DNA of 64,000 nt from Devosia sp. Root685. Its GTDB lineage: Bacteria > Pseudomonadota > Alphaproteobacteria > Rhizobiales > Devosiaceae. The translations under genes and the position numbers were made by a program. The notes beneath the pieces are model-generated. The model saw nothing but the letters and a program-made list of their open reading frames with translations. It did not search any database and was not told the origin of the DNA. The first letter of the stretch is position 1. The number at the start of each line of letters is the position of its first letter. Below are positions 1-8,208 of the stretch, piece after piece. The stretch spans positions 498,871 through 562,870 of the forward strand of contig NZ_LMHK01000001.1 of the NCBI RefSeq assembly GCF_001427875.1, written 5' to 3'.

Positions 1-12
1 ATTGGCGGGCAT
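1..12 (-). CDS. 5' end of a divergent gene, probably uvrA (partial)
   Basis: Only four codons (M-P-A-N) are inside the window. They are preceded on the minus strand by a strong ribosome binding site, AAGGAGG, seven bases before the ATG, so a real gene starts here and runs off the left edge. Known context: in many alphaproteobacteria uvrA, the damage-recognition subunit of nucleotide excision repair, is divergent from ssb and shares an SOS operator with it. The SOS box at 149-163 fits that arrangement. The identity is inferred from position only; four residues cannot prove it. Confidence 0.5.
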
Positions 13-130
13 AGCGGCACCTCCTTGATTTATGGGCGGAGCTTACGCCTGGGGAGCGCCGGAAGCGAGGCCGGCTTGGCTATTTGTGATCGGGGCGGGC
101 AGGGAGCGGGTTCACCTCTCGGATGGGTTC

Positions 131-163
131 TTGACACTGGGCTCACAAGAACATAAAGAGAAC
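131..163 (+). promoter_or_regulatory. SOS-type operator and candidate ssb promoter
   Basis: GAAC-N7-GAAC lies at 149-163. This is the complement of the alphaproteobacterial LexA box GTTC-N7-GTTC. A TTGACA hexamer at 131-136 with a 17-base spacer leads to a weak -10 (TAAAGA, 154-159) inside the box, so bound LexA would block polymerase. The site lies between ssb and the divergent gene at the left edge and may serve both. The motif is seen; its use by LexA is inferred from known alphaproteobacterial SOS control. Confidence 0.7.
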
Positions 164-319
164 ATGTAAGGAAGTGTTTACAATTCGGAACAGGCTCGCT
201 TTATGCTGCGCGTCACTGTGGAGGGGCGCCGCGTTTCGGGCGGCAAAGCCTGAGCCACACACGAGAGCGTCCCGCGACCGCAACAGACCGGGACTGAATT
301 TTTTTAAAGGACAGGCGCC

Positions 320-835
320 ATGGCAGGCAGCGTGAACAAGGTCATTCTGGTTGGCAATCTGGGCAATGAGCCCGAGGTGCGCAACCTCCCCAGCGGCGGC
401 AAGGTGGTGAACCTTTCGGTGGCGACATCGGAACGCTGGCGCGATCGCAATACCGGTGAACAGCGCGAAAAGACCGAATGGCACCGCGTGGTGATCTTCT
501 CGGAAGGTCTCGCCAAGGTTGCCGAGCAATATCTGCGCAAGGGCAGCAAGGTCTATATCGAAGGCCAGTTGCAGACCCGCAAATGGCAGGACCAGTCCGG
601 CGCGGACAAATATTCGACCGAAATCGTGCTGCAGGGTTTTAATGCCTCGATGGTGCTGCTCGATGGCCGCGGCGAAGGCGGCGGCGACAGCGCGGGCGGC
701 GGCTTCCGGGGCAATGACGAGGGCGGTTTCCGCGGCGTCAGCAATAATGCAGGCGGGGGTGGCGGGGCGCGCCGTCCTTCATCCAATGCGCCGGCGTTCG
801 AATCCGGCGGGCTCGACGACGACATTCCGTTCTGA
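320..835 (+). CDS. ssb: single-stranded DNA-binding protein
   Basis: SSB coats single-stranded DNA during replication, repair and recombination, and recruits partner proteins through its acidic tail. The 171-residue product has an N-terminal OB fold (about 4-110, beginning [18 protein letters not shown]), a glycine-rich flexible linker (about 115-155) and the canonical tip DDDIPF. A purine-rich RBS (AAAGGA) sits just before the ATG. An SOS-type box lies in the upstream region and a strong hairpin terminator follows, so it is probably a single-gene transcript. Size and tail are typical of the family. Confidence 0.98.
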   Translation: MAGSVNKVILVGNLGNEPEVRNLPSGGKVVNLSVATSERWRDRNTGEQREKTEWHRVVIFSEGLAKVAEQYLRKGSKVYIEGQLQTRKWQDQSGADKYSTEIVLQGFNASMVLLDGRGEGGGDSAGGGFRGNDEGGFRGVSNNAGGGGGARRPSSNAPAFESGGLDDDIPF

Positions 836-852
836 GTTTTTTGAGTTACCGA

Positions 853-880
853 GGGCCGCTGCTGCGGCCCTTTTCTTTTT
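853..880 (+). terminator. Rho-independent terminator of ssb
   Basis: A seven-base-pair GC stem (GGGCCGC / GCGGCCC, 853-859 with 864-870) and a four-base loop are followed by TTTTCTTTTT. It ends at the stop codon of the convergent DUF454 gene. Confidence 0.9.
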
Positions 881-1296
881 CAGGCGGTCTCTTGGCTGCG
901 GGGGGCCGAGGGGCGGGAGAGGACATACCAGGCGCAGCCGCCCATGATGGCGGCGACGAGGAGGAAGAGCCACCAGGCGGGGTGGACGGCGAACAGGAAA
1001 ATAAGAAAACCGGCGGCCATGCCGGTGCAGGCCATGAGTTTGGCGCGCGGGGAAATGACGCCGTGCCGGCGCCAATTGACGATGGTCGGGCCGAGCGTGG
1101 CATGGCCGAGCAGCCAGCTTTCGAGGCGCCGTGAGGATTTCGAAAAGCACCAGGCGGCGAGAATGAGGAAGATCGTCGTCGGCATCAGCGGCACGAAGAT
1201 GCCGATAATGCCGGTGATCAGCAGGAGGAGGCCGAGGACAAGATAGAGAAAGCGAACCAGCCGGTTGCGGGCGAGGGGCGATTGCGGCTCGCTCAT
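880..1296 (-). CDS. DUF454 (YbaN-like) inner-membrane protein
   Basis: A 138-residue integral membrane protein with hydrophobic segments at about 15-35, 36-50 and 88-125. It matches the DUF454/YbaN family, whose marks here are a [25 protein letters not shown] stretch and a short W-L-x-H-x-x-x-G-P motif. Function is unknown in the family. The ATG overlaps the dtd stop by four bases (ATGA), so the two genes are translationally coupled. It converges with ssb and ends at the ssb terminator. Confidence 0.85.
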   Translation of the reverse strand: MSEPQSPLARNRLVRFLYLVLGLLLLITGIIGIFVPLMPTTIFLILAAWCFSKSSRRLESWLLGHATLGPTIVNWRRHGVISPRAKLMACTGMAAGFLIFLFAVHPAWWLFLLVAAIMGGCAWYVLSRPSAPRSQETA

Positions 1297-1733
1297 TGGT
1301 CGGTATCCAGCCAGATGGTGACCGGCCCGTCATTGACGAGCGCAACCTTCATGTCGGCGCCGAAGATGCCATTGGCGACGGGCAGGCCAGTGGCGGCGAG
1401 GGCGGCGGAGAATTTTTCGTAGAGATCGCGGCCACGTTCGGGCGGCGCCGCGCGGGAAAAGCCGGGGCGATTGCCCTTGGTATCGGCGGCGAGAGTGAAC
1501 TGGCTGACGACGAGGGCCGAGCCGCCGATGTCGAGGACGGAACGGTTCATCCTGCCGTCTGCGTCGTTGAAAATGCGCAGTTTTGCGATTTTCTGGGCCA
1601 GCCACGGGGCGAGGTCGTCGGTGTCGCCCTCCATGGCGCAGACGAGCACGAGAAGACCGGAGCCGATCTGGCCGGTGATCGCGCTATCGACGGTGACGGA
1701 GGCGGATTGAACGCGCTGGACGAGGGCTCGCAT
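1293..1733 (-). CDS. dtd: D-aminoacyl-tRNA deacylase
   Basis: DTD hydrolyses the ester bond of D-aminoacyl-tRNAs (for example D-Tyr-tRNA) and glycine mischarged on tRNA-Ala, recycling tRNA in the cytoplasm. The 146-residue product has the usual length. It begins [16 protein letters not shown] and carries the SQFTLAADT motif, the [12 protein letters not shown] segment and the C-terminal [12 protein letters not shown] (Gly-Pro proofreading motif family). It is the first gene of a two-gene minus-strand unit with the DUF454 protein. Confidence 0.97.
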   Translation of the reverse strand: MRALVQRVQSASVTVDSAITGQIGSGLLVLVCAMEGDTDDLAPWLAQKIAKLRIFNDADGRMNRSVLDIGGSALVVSQFTLAADTKGNRPGFSRAAPPERGRDLYEKFSAALAATGLPVANGIFGADMKVALVNDGPVTIWLDTDQ

Positions 1734-1851
1734 GGCTCTCCTTTAGCGGTCAATCATTGAGTTTTGTAGTCATAAAATGATGGCAGGGCTCTTGGGGTGA
1801 GCCGGGGTGCTGGGCGCGCGGAGGTTTGAGCGACAAGGGTCTGCCGAAGCG

Positions 1852-1877
1852 AAAAAGGCGGCCAGGGGCCGCCTTTT
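1852..1877 (-). terminator. Rho-independent terminator of the 1897-2424 gene
   Basis: On the minus strand an 11-bp stem (AAAAGGCGGCC / GGCCGCCTTTT, 1853-1863 with 1867-1877) with a three-base loop ends in a T-run. It lies 20 bases beyond the stop codon of the upstream gene. Confidence 0.85.
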
Positions 1878-1896
1878 GAGAGGTAGTCTGCGCGAC

Positions 1897-2424
1897 TTAG
1901 CGTGCGAACGGGACGTCGGCGCGGAGGCTGTCGCCGGATTCGACGTAGACGACTTCGAAGGCCACGCTGATGGCGTCGCCGTTGAGGGCGATCTGGGCGG
2001 AGATGTTCATCTCCTTGCCCTCTTCGTCGGGGGTGCGGTCCTTGAGATTGAAGACAAGGCCGCCACCGCGCTTCTGGCCGACGGCGATGCCGCTAAAAGT
2101 GGCGTTGGAGGTCATGGCCGCTTCGTAGCGCCTGGCGGCGTCGACATAGGCGATGGTGCCGGCGACGGACAGATTGGTGCCCGCGAGGGTGCAGCGGCCG
2201 GAGTAATTGACCTTGTCGGAATTGCCCTGGGTCAGCGACAGGCGGCAGACGACGGATTCGGTCGAGGCGCCGACCAGCGTGCCGCGGCCCCGCCATTCAC
2301 CGATATAGGATTTGAGAAGGGTAACCTCGGCGGGGCCGGCGAAAGCAGGCGCCGCGGTGAAGCCGGCCGAGAGAAGGAGACCTGCCAGTGCTGCGGCACG
2401 GGTCAGGGGTCCGAGAAAGGTCAT
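1897..2424 (-). CDS. secreted conserved hypothetical protein
   Basis: A 175-residue protein not assigned to a functional family. The ATG at 2424 is chosen because GGAGG lies nine bases upstream and it opens a clean Sec signal peptide (MTFLGPLTRAAALAG... cleavage near AFA-GPAEV, about residue 30). A longer reading from 2526 would add unrelated residues. The mature part begins with LLKSYIGEWRGRGTL and has one Cys pair (VCRLSL and GRCTLAG), which could form a periplasmic disulphide. Alternating polar and hydrophobic strands suggest a small beta-barrel; this is inference. It stands alone between dtd and a mobile-element remnant and has its own terminator. Confidence 0.75.
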   Translation of the reverse strand: MTFLGPLTRAAALAGLLLSAGFTAAPAFAGPAEVTLLKSYIGEWRGRGTLVGASTESVVCRLSLTQGNSDKVNYSGRCTLAGTNLSVAGTIAYVDAARRYEAAMTSNATFSGIAVGQKRGGGLVFNLKDRTPDEEGKEMNISAQIALNGDAISVAFEVVYVESGDSLRADVPFAR

Positions 2425-2610
2425 AGTGCAAAGCCTCCGAATGTCACACCAAGCCCCCGGCTGGTTATCGACGTTGAATATCAAATCTCGCCAGATTCGG
2501 CGTCGTGTTTTCGTTATGCCATCCACGCTTGGTCCGGAAACCTGGGCTCAGGCAGTGAGGTGTAGTTTTTCGGCGCGGAGTTGTGATGTCCTCCGACTGG
2601 ACGGCCCAAC

Positions 2611-3161
2611 TGTAGTGCGCAGGTTCAGATGGCAATCGGAACCTTGCGGAACTGGCCCGGGCCTGTTCGCATAAGTGTTTGATGTTTAAAGTTTTTGTTA
2701 GTTTTGGCAGCGACATCGGGAATAAGCAGCGCGCAACTTCAAATGGCATCGTGTGCCATACCACGCCCTCCCGGAGTGGTTGGCGGCTGTCGAAGGCTCA
2801 CCTTGCACCATCTTCTAAATGCGCATAAAATCAAAGGGATAAAGCTCATCTAGCTGGTCAAGCGTTGTGACTTCGGCCCTTGTTCTGGGAATTGTCTTCC
2901 CAGAACCAAAACTAGGCGCCAGAGGTGTAGAATATCATCCAACGCATTGATTTTTCTTGCGTAATCATGAGCCAGCCAGCCGAGTTGGGCTCACTGACCG
3001 GGAAATATGCCCGGCGGGGTCTCAGCTGGCCGGCTTAGGCCGAAAACCGGGGTCGCCAGCCTCTTTTTGTCGCTAGCGAGCTGCCGCTTTCTTCCAATTG
3101 CAATGCTATTTCTGCTGCCATCTGAAGTTGCGCGCGTTGCCATCTGAAGTTTCGCATTACA
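2611..3161. mobile_element. 551-bp IS21-like non-autonomous element (MITE) with target duplication
   Basis: The ends are imperfect inverted repeats of about 25 bp (21 matches). They begin TGTAGTGCG on the left (2611) and TGTAATGCG read inward from the right (3161), and share TTCAGATGGCAA. A second inner pair (2729-2748 and 3116-3135) is inverted, matching at 19 of 20 bases around GCGCGCAACTTCARATGGCA. The flanks carry the 5-bp direct repeat CCAAC (2606-2610 and 3162-3166). TG...CA tips, multiple terminal repeats and a short duplication are known traits of IS21-family elements. No istA or istB coding is visible inside, so this is probably an internally deleted copy. A perfect 10-bp hairpin lies near its centre (2882-2906). 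It explains most of the 844-bp gene-free gap 2425-3268. Confidence 0.7.
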
Positions 3162-3196
3162 CCAACTACCTGCTGCTTGTCGTCCCCAACTCTGCC

Positions 3197-3254
3197 TTGA
3201 TATCTCAAGATGGGCCCCGGCCTTCGCCGGGGTGACAATCGAGCTTGGGGAGAC
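3197..3254 (+). repeat. dispersed palindromic repeat family A, copy 1 (half unit)
   Basis: This 58-bp segment contains GGGCCCCGGCCTTCGCCGGG and differs from 5855-5912 at only two positions. The shared stretch continues past the palindrome into TTGGGGAGAC. It ends 15 bases from the stop codon of the MMPL gene, and its hairpin may serve as the transcript end. Confidence 0.8.
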
Positions 3255-3268
3255 GAAGGGAAGAAGTC

Positions 3269-5668
3269 TCACGCAGTTTTGGGGTCGGGCGCCTCGCCTT
3301 CGGTGCCGCCTTCGCGGGTGATGGTGTCGCCCATGGGGTCGTCGGGGGTGGCGTCGTGGTCGGCGGTGCGGACGCGGATATTGCCGAGTTTGTGGAAGAA
3401 TTTGCCGCCGGCCATGAGCAGGGCAGGCAGGATGAAGAGATCGCCGAGGATGGCCAGCGCCAGGGTGATGACGAAGAGCGAGCCGAAGAGGGCCACCTGC
3501 GGCAGTTCGGAGAACATGATGATGGCCGTGCCGGCGCACAGAATGATGGTGGTGGCGACGATGGCTCCGCCGATGCGGAGGAGCGTGTGTTTTACCGCGT
3601 CTTCATGGGTTCGGCCTTCCTCGCGTCGGCCGTGTAGGTAGTGCGAGAGGAAATGCACGGTGTCGTCGACGGCGATGCCGAAGGCGATGGTGAGCGCGAT
3701 CACCGTGGTCAATTGGAGGCCGGCGCCGGAATACCAGAGCCAGGCCTCGGTGCCGAGGATGGGGAAGAGATTGGGGATGGCTGAGGCGAGAGCGACGCGG
3801 AAGGACTGGAAGGCAAAGCCGATCAGCCCGAGATTGACGATGACACTGAGGGTCAGGTCGAGTTGCAGGCCGCGCACGATGTCGTCGGTGGCGAAGGTTG
3901 TCAGGACGCGGAAACCGCCGACTTCGGCATCGGGAATGCCGGCGGCGGTCAGTTCGTTTTCGACGCGATGGACGAGGTCTTTGAGGACATCGCTATCGAT
4001 AATGGTGGGCATGAAGCCGGTGACGAGGGCTTGCGAGCCGTCATCGGTAACGAAACGGCGGCGCATGAAGGGACCGACAGCGTCGAGCACCTCGCCGCGG
4101 GTGAAGCCGGTATCGGTGTAATTGGTCATGCTCGCGGCGGAGATGACCTTGTTCTCGCCCAGCTCCTTTTCGAGCAGTTCGTGCACGAGCTTGATGCGCT
4201 GGAAATCGACCTCGCCGACATCGGGATTGTGCTCGATGAGGGGGACGCGAATGTAGAGCGGGGCGACGCCGCCGACGCCTTCATCGATGTTTTCGGCGGC
4301 GGTGAGGGCGGTCGACTCCGTGGCGACGAAATCTTCGAAGGAGAAGCGTGGCTGGATGAGGAAATAGGGGATCAGCAGCAGGAGCGTGGTGACGATGCCG
4401 GCAATGGCGATGGGGCGGCCGAAGCGGCTGGCGAGGAACCAGCTGAGGGGCAAGGGTGCGGTAAGGATCATGCTCGACTTGGGCGGGGCCTTGAAGCCGA
4501 GGCGCACGGCCAGTTTCAGCAGCAGCGGCTGGAAGGTCATGGTGCAGGCAAAGAGCAGGAACGAGCCCATGGCGCCGGCCATGGAGAATTCGCGCACGCC
4601 CTGGCCGGGGGTCAGCGAGAGCGAGGCGAAGCTGACCATGGAAATGAGCATGGTGAGCGCCGTCGCCGGGCCGACGAGTTTTATGGTCGCATCGACCGCC
4701 TTGTTAGGCTCCATGCCGTCGCGCCAATAGGCGAGCCAATTGAAGGTGAAAAACATCGACTCGGCAAAGGAGATCACCAGCACCAGCGTCGTGACGATGA
4801 TGGTGAGGAAGGAGAACGAGCCGAAGAATAGGAGGATGATGCCCATGGACCACATGACCGCAAGGAACGGGGTGGCCGCGACGATCAGCGCGCCGGCGAT
4901 GGAGCGGAGGGCGAGGAGGGCGATCAGGGAGCCGAGGGCGAAGCCGTAGACGGTGAATTTCACCTGATCGTCCACGGCGGCATTGAGCATTTCTGTGGTC
5001 CAGACCGGCGGGCCGGTGATCTCGATGGAGATATCATCGGACTGGAAGGGGGCGATGGTTTCGCGGAGGTTCGCGATCATGGCCTTGGCGCCGCGCTCTT
5101 TCACCACGTCCTGATTGGGGAACATGATGAGCACCACGCCATTGAGATCGGGCGTGATCAGATTGCGCATCATGGGATCGTTTTGCTGCAGATCCATCAA
5201 GGCGAAGGCGACTTCGTCGGCGGTTTTGAGGCCCTCGGGCACGGCGGGCTCGGAGCCGCCATTGAGCGAGGGTTTTCTCAGGGTGAACGGCGACATGGTG
5301 CCGACGGCGAAGTCGTTGAGTTCAAGCTCGAAGGCGAGGCTGCGGACCTGCTCGATGATTTCGGGCTCGGCGAGTTTTTCCGAATTTACGAGGACGTAGA
5401 GGTCGTTTTCGAAGGTGCCGAAGGTTTCGGAAAGGTGCTCGTAGGCATCGTAGTAGTGGCCGGAATGGGCGTAGACGCGCAACAGGTCGCCGTCGACATT
5501 GGCCTTGGGAATCTGGGTGAAGCAGAGGACCGAAAAGAGCAGGACGCCGAGCGCCATGAGGCGCGGATAGCGGACCGTGGTTAGACCCAGATGCTCAAGC
5601 CCGAAGCCGATGGAGCGATCATAGGTGAGGCGGGCGAGGACACGCTTGAACCAGGAAGGAGAAGACAC
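3269..5668 (-). CDS. RND superfamily MMPL-type exporter
   Basis: A 799-residue inner-membrane protein of the MMPL/SSD branch of the RND superfamily, which exports lipids or other hydrophobic compounds using the proton gradient. One N-terminal membrane helix (about 30-50) is followed by a large periplasmic loop and a five-helix block (about 225-390). The pattern then repeats with a second helix (about 418), a loop and a five-helix block (about 630-760). A GIAVDDTVHFLSHYLHGRR segment in the second block matches the conserved MMPL motif. The C-terminus is a charged cytoplasmic tail. The start is GTG; no periplasmic adaptor or outer-membrane partner is next to it. The gene is bracketed by two nearly identical 58-bp repeats. 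The substrate is unknown. Confidence 0.88.
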   Translation of the reverse strand: MSSPSWFKRVLARLTYDRSIGFGLEHLGLTTVRYPRLMALGVLLFSVLCFTQIPKANVDGDLLRVYAHSGHYYDAYEHLSETFGTFENDLYVLVNSEKLAEPEIIEQVRSLAFELELNDFAVGTMSPFTLRKPSLNGGSEPAVPEGLKTADEVAFALMDLQQNDPMMRNLITPDLNGVVLIMFPNQDVVKERGAKAMIANLRETIAPFQSDDISIEITGPPVWTTEMLNAAVDDQVKFTVYGFALGSLIALLALRSIAGALIVAATPFLAVMWSMGIILLFFGSFSFLTIIVTTLVLVISFAESMFFTFNWLAYWRDGMEPNKAVDATIKLVGPATALTMLISMVSFASLSLTPGQGVREFSMAGAMGSFLLFACTMTFQPLLLKLAVRLGFKAPPKSSMILTAPLPLSWFLASRFGRPIAIAGIVTTLLLLIPYFLIQPRFSFEDFVATESTALTAAENIDEGVGGVAPLYIRVPLIEHNPDVGEVDFQRIKLVHELLEKELGENKVISAASMTNYTDTGFTRGEVLDAVGPFMRRRFVTDDGSQALVTGFMPTIIDSDVLKDLVHRVENELTAAGIPDAEVGGFRVLTTFATDDIVRGLQLDLTLSVIVNLGLIGFAFQSFRVALASAIPNLFPILGTEAWLWYSGAGLQLTTVIALTIAFGIAVDDTVHFLSHYLHGRREEGRTHEDAVKHTLLRIGGAIVATTIILCAGTAIIMFSELPQVALFGSLFVITLALAILGDLFILPALLMAGGKFFHKLGNIRVRTADHDATPDDPMGDTITREGGTEGEAPDPKTA

Positions 5669-5826
5669 GGGAACCCCGACTCCGCAAATGAGGCGACAAT
5701 CAGGTGGAATCTCTATGTGTTTCGCCCGGGTGCGTCCAGCGGTCGCAGGGGGCGATGTGTATGGAGCGCGGGGCTGTTGGGTGCCATTTGTGTGGCTTGC
5801 CCCGAGTGCGTCATCCCCCTCCGGCT

Positions 5827-5912
5827 GTCATCCCGGCGAAGGCCGGGATCCATCTTGATATCTCAGGATGGGCCCCGGCCTTCGCCGGGGTGACAATCGA
5901 GGTTGGGGAGAC
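5827..5912 (+). repeat. dispersed palindromic repeat family A, copy 2 (full unit)
   Basis: Two inverted halves, GTCATCCCGGCGAAGGCCGG and CCCCGGCCTTCGCCGGGGTG, flank a GATATCTC core, giving a long imperfect palindrome. The right half is the 58-bp near-copy of 3197-3254. The 264-bp gap 5669-5932 between the MMPL start and the next stop holds this repeat and no credible gene. Confidence 0.85.
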
Positions 5913-5932
5913 TTCAGAGACTAAACGAACAG

Positions 5933-6814
5933 TTAGAGGCCAAGCGCTGCCTTGTTGGCTGACAGGAAGTCGGCGAACGTGGTGGGTTTGCGGCCGGAAT
6001 AGCGTTCGACGACGTCGGTGACGACGCCGTGGAAGCCGGTGACGGCGTCGCGCTGAAAGGCGACGAGGGCGGCGGCGAAGCCTTCGGGAATGCCGGCGGC
6101 GGCGATGCCCTTGGTGAGGTCGGCGGGCGTCAGGGAGATGACGTCGATCTTCTTGCCGCTGAGCTGGCTGAAGAGTGCGGCGCGTTCGACATTGGTTACG
6201 GGAGCCGGGCCGGTGACGTCTTCGATGGTCTTGCCTTCGGCCGAGAGCAGGGCGCCGGCGGCGGTGCGGGCGGTGTCGGCGCGGGTGACATAGGCGGTGC
6301 CGCGATCCCCGATCAGGCCGAAGAGCTGGCCCGAGGAGACGACGTGGGCGCCGTCCATCAGGACGTTTTCGGCATACATATGATTGCGCAGGATGGTGAA
6401 ATCGAGACCGCTGGCGGCGATGGCGACTTCGGTCCAGAAGTGCTCAGGCGCGAGGCCCGCATCGGCATTGGGGCGGGCGGCGGGGGCCGAGGTATAGACG
6501 ATGTGCTTTACGCCGGCAGTCTTGGCGGCATCGACGATGGCCTGCTGCTGGGTGGCGCGACGGCCGACGGCATCGGTGCTGATGATGAGGAGACGGTCGA
6601 CGCCGGCAAGGGCGGCGGGCAGGGTCGCGGCATCGTCAAAGTCGAGCTTGCGGACTTCGGCGCCCTTGGCGGCCAGATCCTGGAGCTTGGAGGGGTCACG
6701 CGTGCCAGCGATAACCTTGGTGGCGCCGCGGGCCAGCAGCTCTTCGGCCGCGATGCGGCCAAAATTGCCGGAAGCGCCCGATACCAGCAGGGTCGAATTG
6801 ATGAATTTGCTCAT
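5933..6814 (-). CDS. NAD(P)-binding quinone oxidoreductase (QorB/YtfG-like, NmrA family)
   Basis: A 293-residue atypical short-chain dehydrogenase. The Rossmann start TLLVSGASGNFG carries the G-x-x-G-x-x-G fingerprint. RDPSKLQDLAAKGAEVRKLDFDD, IVYTSAPAA and LRNHMYAEN are laid out as in E. coli QorB (YtfG), which reduces quinones with NADPH. The ATG at 6814 is preceded by GGAGAG at five bases, so the 17-residue upstream extension is rejected. It is divergent from an HxlR regulator, the same pairing as ytfG-ytfH, with a palindrome in the shared region. Likely role: detoxification of quinones or electrophiles under HxlR control. Confidence 0.88.
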   Translation of the reverse strand: MSKFINSTLLVSGASGNFGRIAAEELLARGATKVIAGTRDPSKLQDLAAKGAEVRKLDFDDAATLPAALAGVDRLLIISTDAVGRRATQQQAIVDAAKTAGVKHIVYTSAPAARPNADAGLAPEHFWTEVAIAASGLDFTILRNHMYAENVLMDGAHVVSSGQLFGLIGDRGTAYVTRADTARTAAGALLSAEGKTIEDVTGPAPVTNVERAALFSQLSGKKIDVISLTPADLTKGIAAAGIPEGFAAALVAFQRDAVTGFHGVVTDVVERYSGRKPTTFADFLSANKAALGL

Positions 6815-6948
6815 TGTACTCTCCATTCCATGGCGTCGCAGTTCGAACCGACTTGTCCGCCCCATCGGCAGAGAGTAAGTATCGAAAGGAGAGTGCCATC
6901 TAGGCGCCCCCGCGGCGGTTGAAAAGGAGGCACTTTTTCGGGTGAAGA

Positions 6949-6962
6949 TTACCTTGAGGTAA
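6949..6962. promoter_or_regulatory. palindromic operator candidate for the HxlR regulator
   Basis: TTACCT-TG-AGGTAA is a perfect six-base inverted repeat lying between the divergent QorB-like and HxlR genes. It ends four bases before the regulator start codon, and its right arm (GAGGT) doubles as the Shine-Dalgarno. Binding here would block both transcription and translation start. HxlR-family proteins are known to bind short palindromes at their own promoters; binding at this site is inferred. Confidence 0.6.
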
Positions 6963-6966
6963 GTGC

Positions 6967-7374
6967 ATGCTGGACGGACAGGATATGGCCGCCGTTTATG
7001 TCGAACGCTGGAACGCCGCGGCAGGCGCGGGGCCGGACGAACCGTGCCCGGTGCGCAATGTACTCGACAAGATCGGCGACAAGTGGAGCATGCTGCTGGT
7101 CATGACTCTCGCAGGCGGACCGCGGCGGTTCAACGAACTGCATCGCGAAGTGCCTGATATTTCCCAGAAGATGCTGACGCAGACGCTGCGCGATCTGCAG
7201 CGCGATGGGCTGGTGGGACGGCAGGTTTTCGACACCAAGCCGCCGTCCGTCGAATATCGGCTGACGCCATTGGGGCATTCGCTGATCGTGCCGTTTGGGC
7301 AGTTGATCGAATGGGCCAATCGCAGCTTTGACAAGATCGATGCCGCGCGGGTCGCTTACGACACGCGGGATTGA
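6967..7374 (+). CDS. HxlR-family transcriptional regulator
   Basis: A 135-residue winged-helix regulator. It has the family signature [20 protein letters not shown] (about 27-46), whose N-terminal Cys28 is the redox-sensing position in relatives such as YodB, HypR and QorR. This is followed by [20 protein letters not shown] and the wing [13 protein letters not shown] lies seven bases before the ATG. It is divergent from the quinone oxidoreductase, which suggests it represses that gene and itself until Cys28 is oxidised or alkylated by a quinone. The family is certain from the motif; the control circuit is inferred. Confidence 0.93.
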   Translation: MLDGQDMAAVYVERWNAAAGAGPDEPCPVRNVLDKIGDKWSMLLVMTLAGGPRRFNELHREVPDISQKMLTQTLRDLQRDGLVGRQVFDTKPPSVEYRLTPLGHSLIVPFGQLIEWANRSFDKIDAARVAYDTRD

Positions 7375-7379
7375 GGCGA

Positions 7380-7859
7380 TCAGAATTTCAGGCGGTCGAT
7401 GGTCATGGTCCAGCCGGCGAGCATGCCGGAGGACATCCATTCGGCGGTTTGCGGCTCGGTGAGTTGGTCGGGGAGTTCGACGCGGAAAATCATCTGGGTG
7501 CCTTCGCCGATCTCGTGAAAGAGGATGCTGACCTGAGGGCCCAGGGCGAGATTGTCGGGGTCGATCTTGGGCCAGCCATCGACGGCACCCCAGGCGTAGA
7601 CGAGCTTTTTGTCCGGCTCGATCTCGCGAAAAATGCCGCCGGTCATGTAGCGGGTTTCGGTATTGACGATCATTTCCAGCCGCCACGCACCACCGACGCG
7701 GAGATCGACCGTGATGGGGAGGTCGCTGGTAAAGCCCGGATTCATGAACCAGCCGAGGTTTTCAGGCGTGGTCCAGGCCGAAAAGACCATGGACGGTGGC
7801 GCTTCGAAGGTGCGTGTGAGGGTGAAACCCCGGCCGAGGGAAAAGGTGGGGGCGGTCAT
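7380..7859 (-). CDS. SRPBCC / AHSA1-type protein
   Basis: A 159-residue START-like (SRPBCC) domain protein of the AHSA1 group: FTLTRTFEAPPSMVFSAWT at the N-terminus, the VGGAWRLEM turn and a C-terminal helix ending WTMTIDRLKF. Such proteins bind hydrophobic ligands in a helix-grip cavity; the ligand is unknown. The ATG overlaps the stop of the ArsR gene by four bases (7856-7859), so the two are co-translated. This ArsR-AHSA1 pairing is very common. Its stop codon lies five bases from that of the convergent HxlR gene. Confidence 0.9.
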   Translation of the reverse strand: MTAPTFSLGRGFTLTRTFEAPPSMVFSAWTTPENLGWFMNPGFTSDLPITVDLRVGGAWRLEMIVNTETRYMTGGIFREIEPDKKLVYAWGAVDGWPKIDPDNLALGPQVSILFHEIGEGTQMIFRVELPDQLTEPQTAEWMSSGMLAGWTMTIDRLKF

Positions 7860-8203
7860 GGCTGGTTCTCCTCTTTGGCCTTGGCGGCCATCATGGTTTT
7901 GAGCTGCGCATCGAGCGCGTCGAAGCGCTCGGAGAAAAATTCGCGATAGGTGGCGAGCCAGATGTCGGCCTGTTCGAGCGGGGCTGCATTGAGCCGGCAC
8001 GGGCGGAACTGCGCCGACTTTTCGCGCGTGATGAGGCCGGCAGCCTCGAGCACTTTCAGATGGCGGGAGACCGTGGGCAGCGCGAGCGCGAAGGGCTCGG
8101 CCAGTTCGGTGACCGTGGCGGGGCCGGCCGCCAGGCGGGCCAGCATGGCGCGGCGGGTGGGGTCAGCGAGGGCGGCGAATGTTTGGGTCAGGTGATCTTG
8201 CAT
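7856..8203 (-). CDS. ArsR-family winged-helix regulator
   Basis: A 115-residue ArsR/SmtB-type repressor: FAALADPTRRAMLARLAAGPATVTELAEPF, then the recognition helix LPTVSRHLKVLEAAGLI. It has none of the Cys metal ligands of metal-sensing members, so it belongs to the AHSA1-linked subgroup, whose inducers are unknown. There is no Shine-Dalgarno ahead of the ATG and a near-palindrome (8209-8230) begins only five bases upstream. This could mean leaderless translation with strong self-control. Confidence 0.92.
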   Translation of the reverse strand: MQDHLTQTFAALADPTRRAMLARLAAGPATVTELAEPFALALPTVSRHLKVLEAAGLITREKSAQFRPCRLNAAPLEQADIWLATYREFFSERFDALDAQLKTMMAAKAKEENQP

Positions 8204-8208
8204 TTTTG

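Noticed and set aside
2465..2764. 99-codon minus-strand open frame spanning the left end of the IS21-like element
   Set aside because: It crosses the element boundary and target duplication, has no RBS or family match, and uses codons unlike the neighbours.
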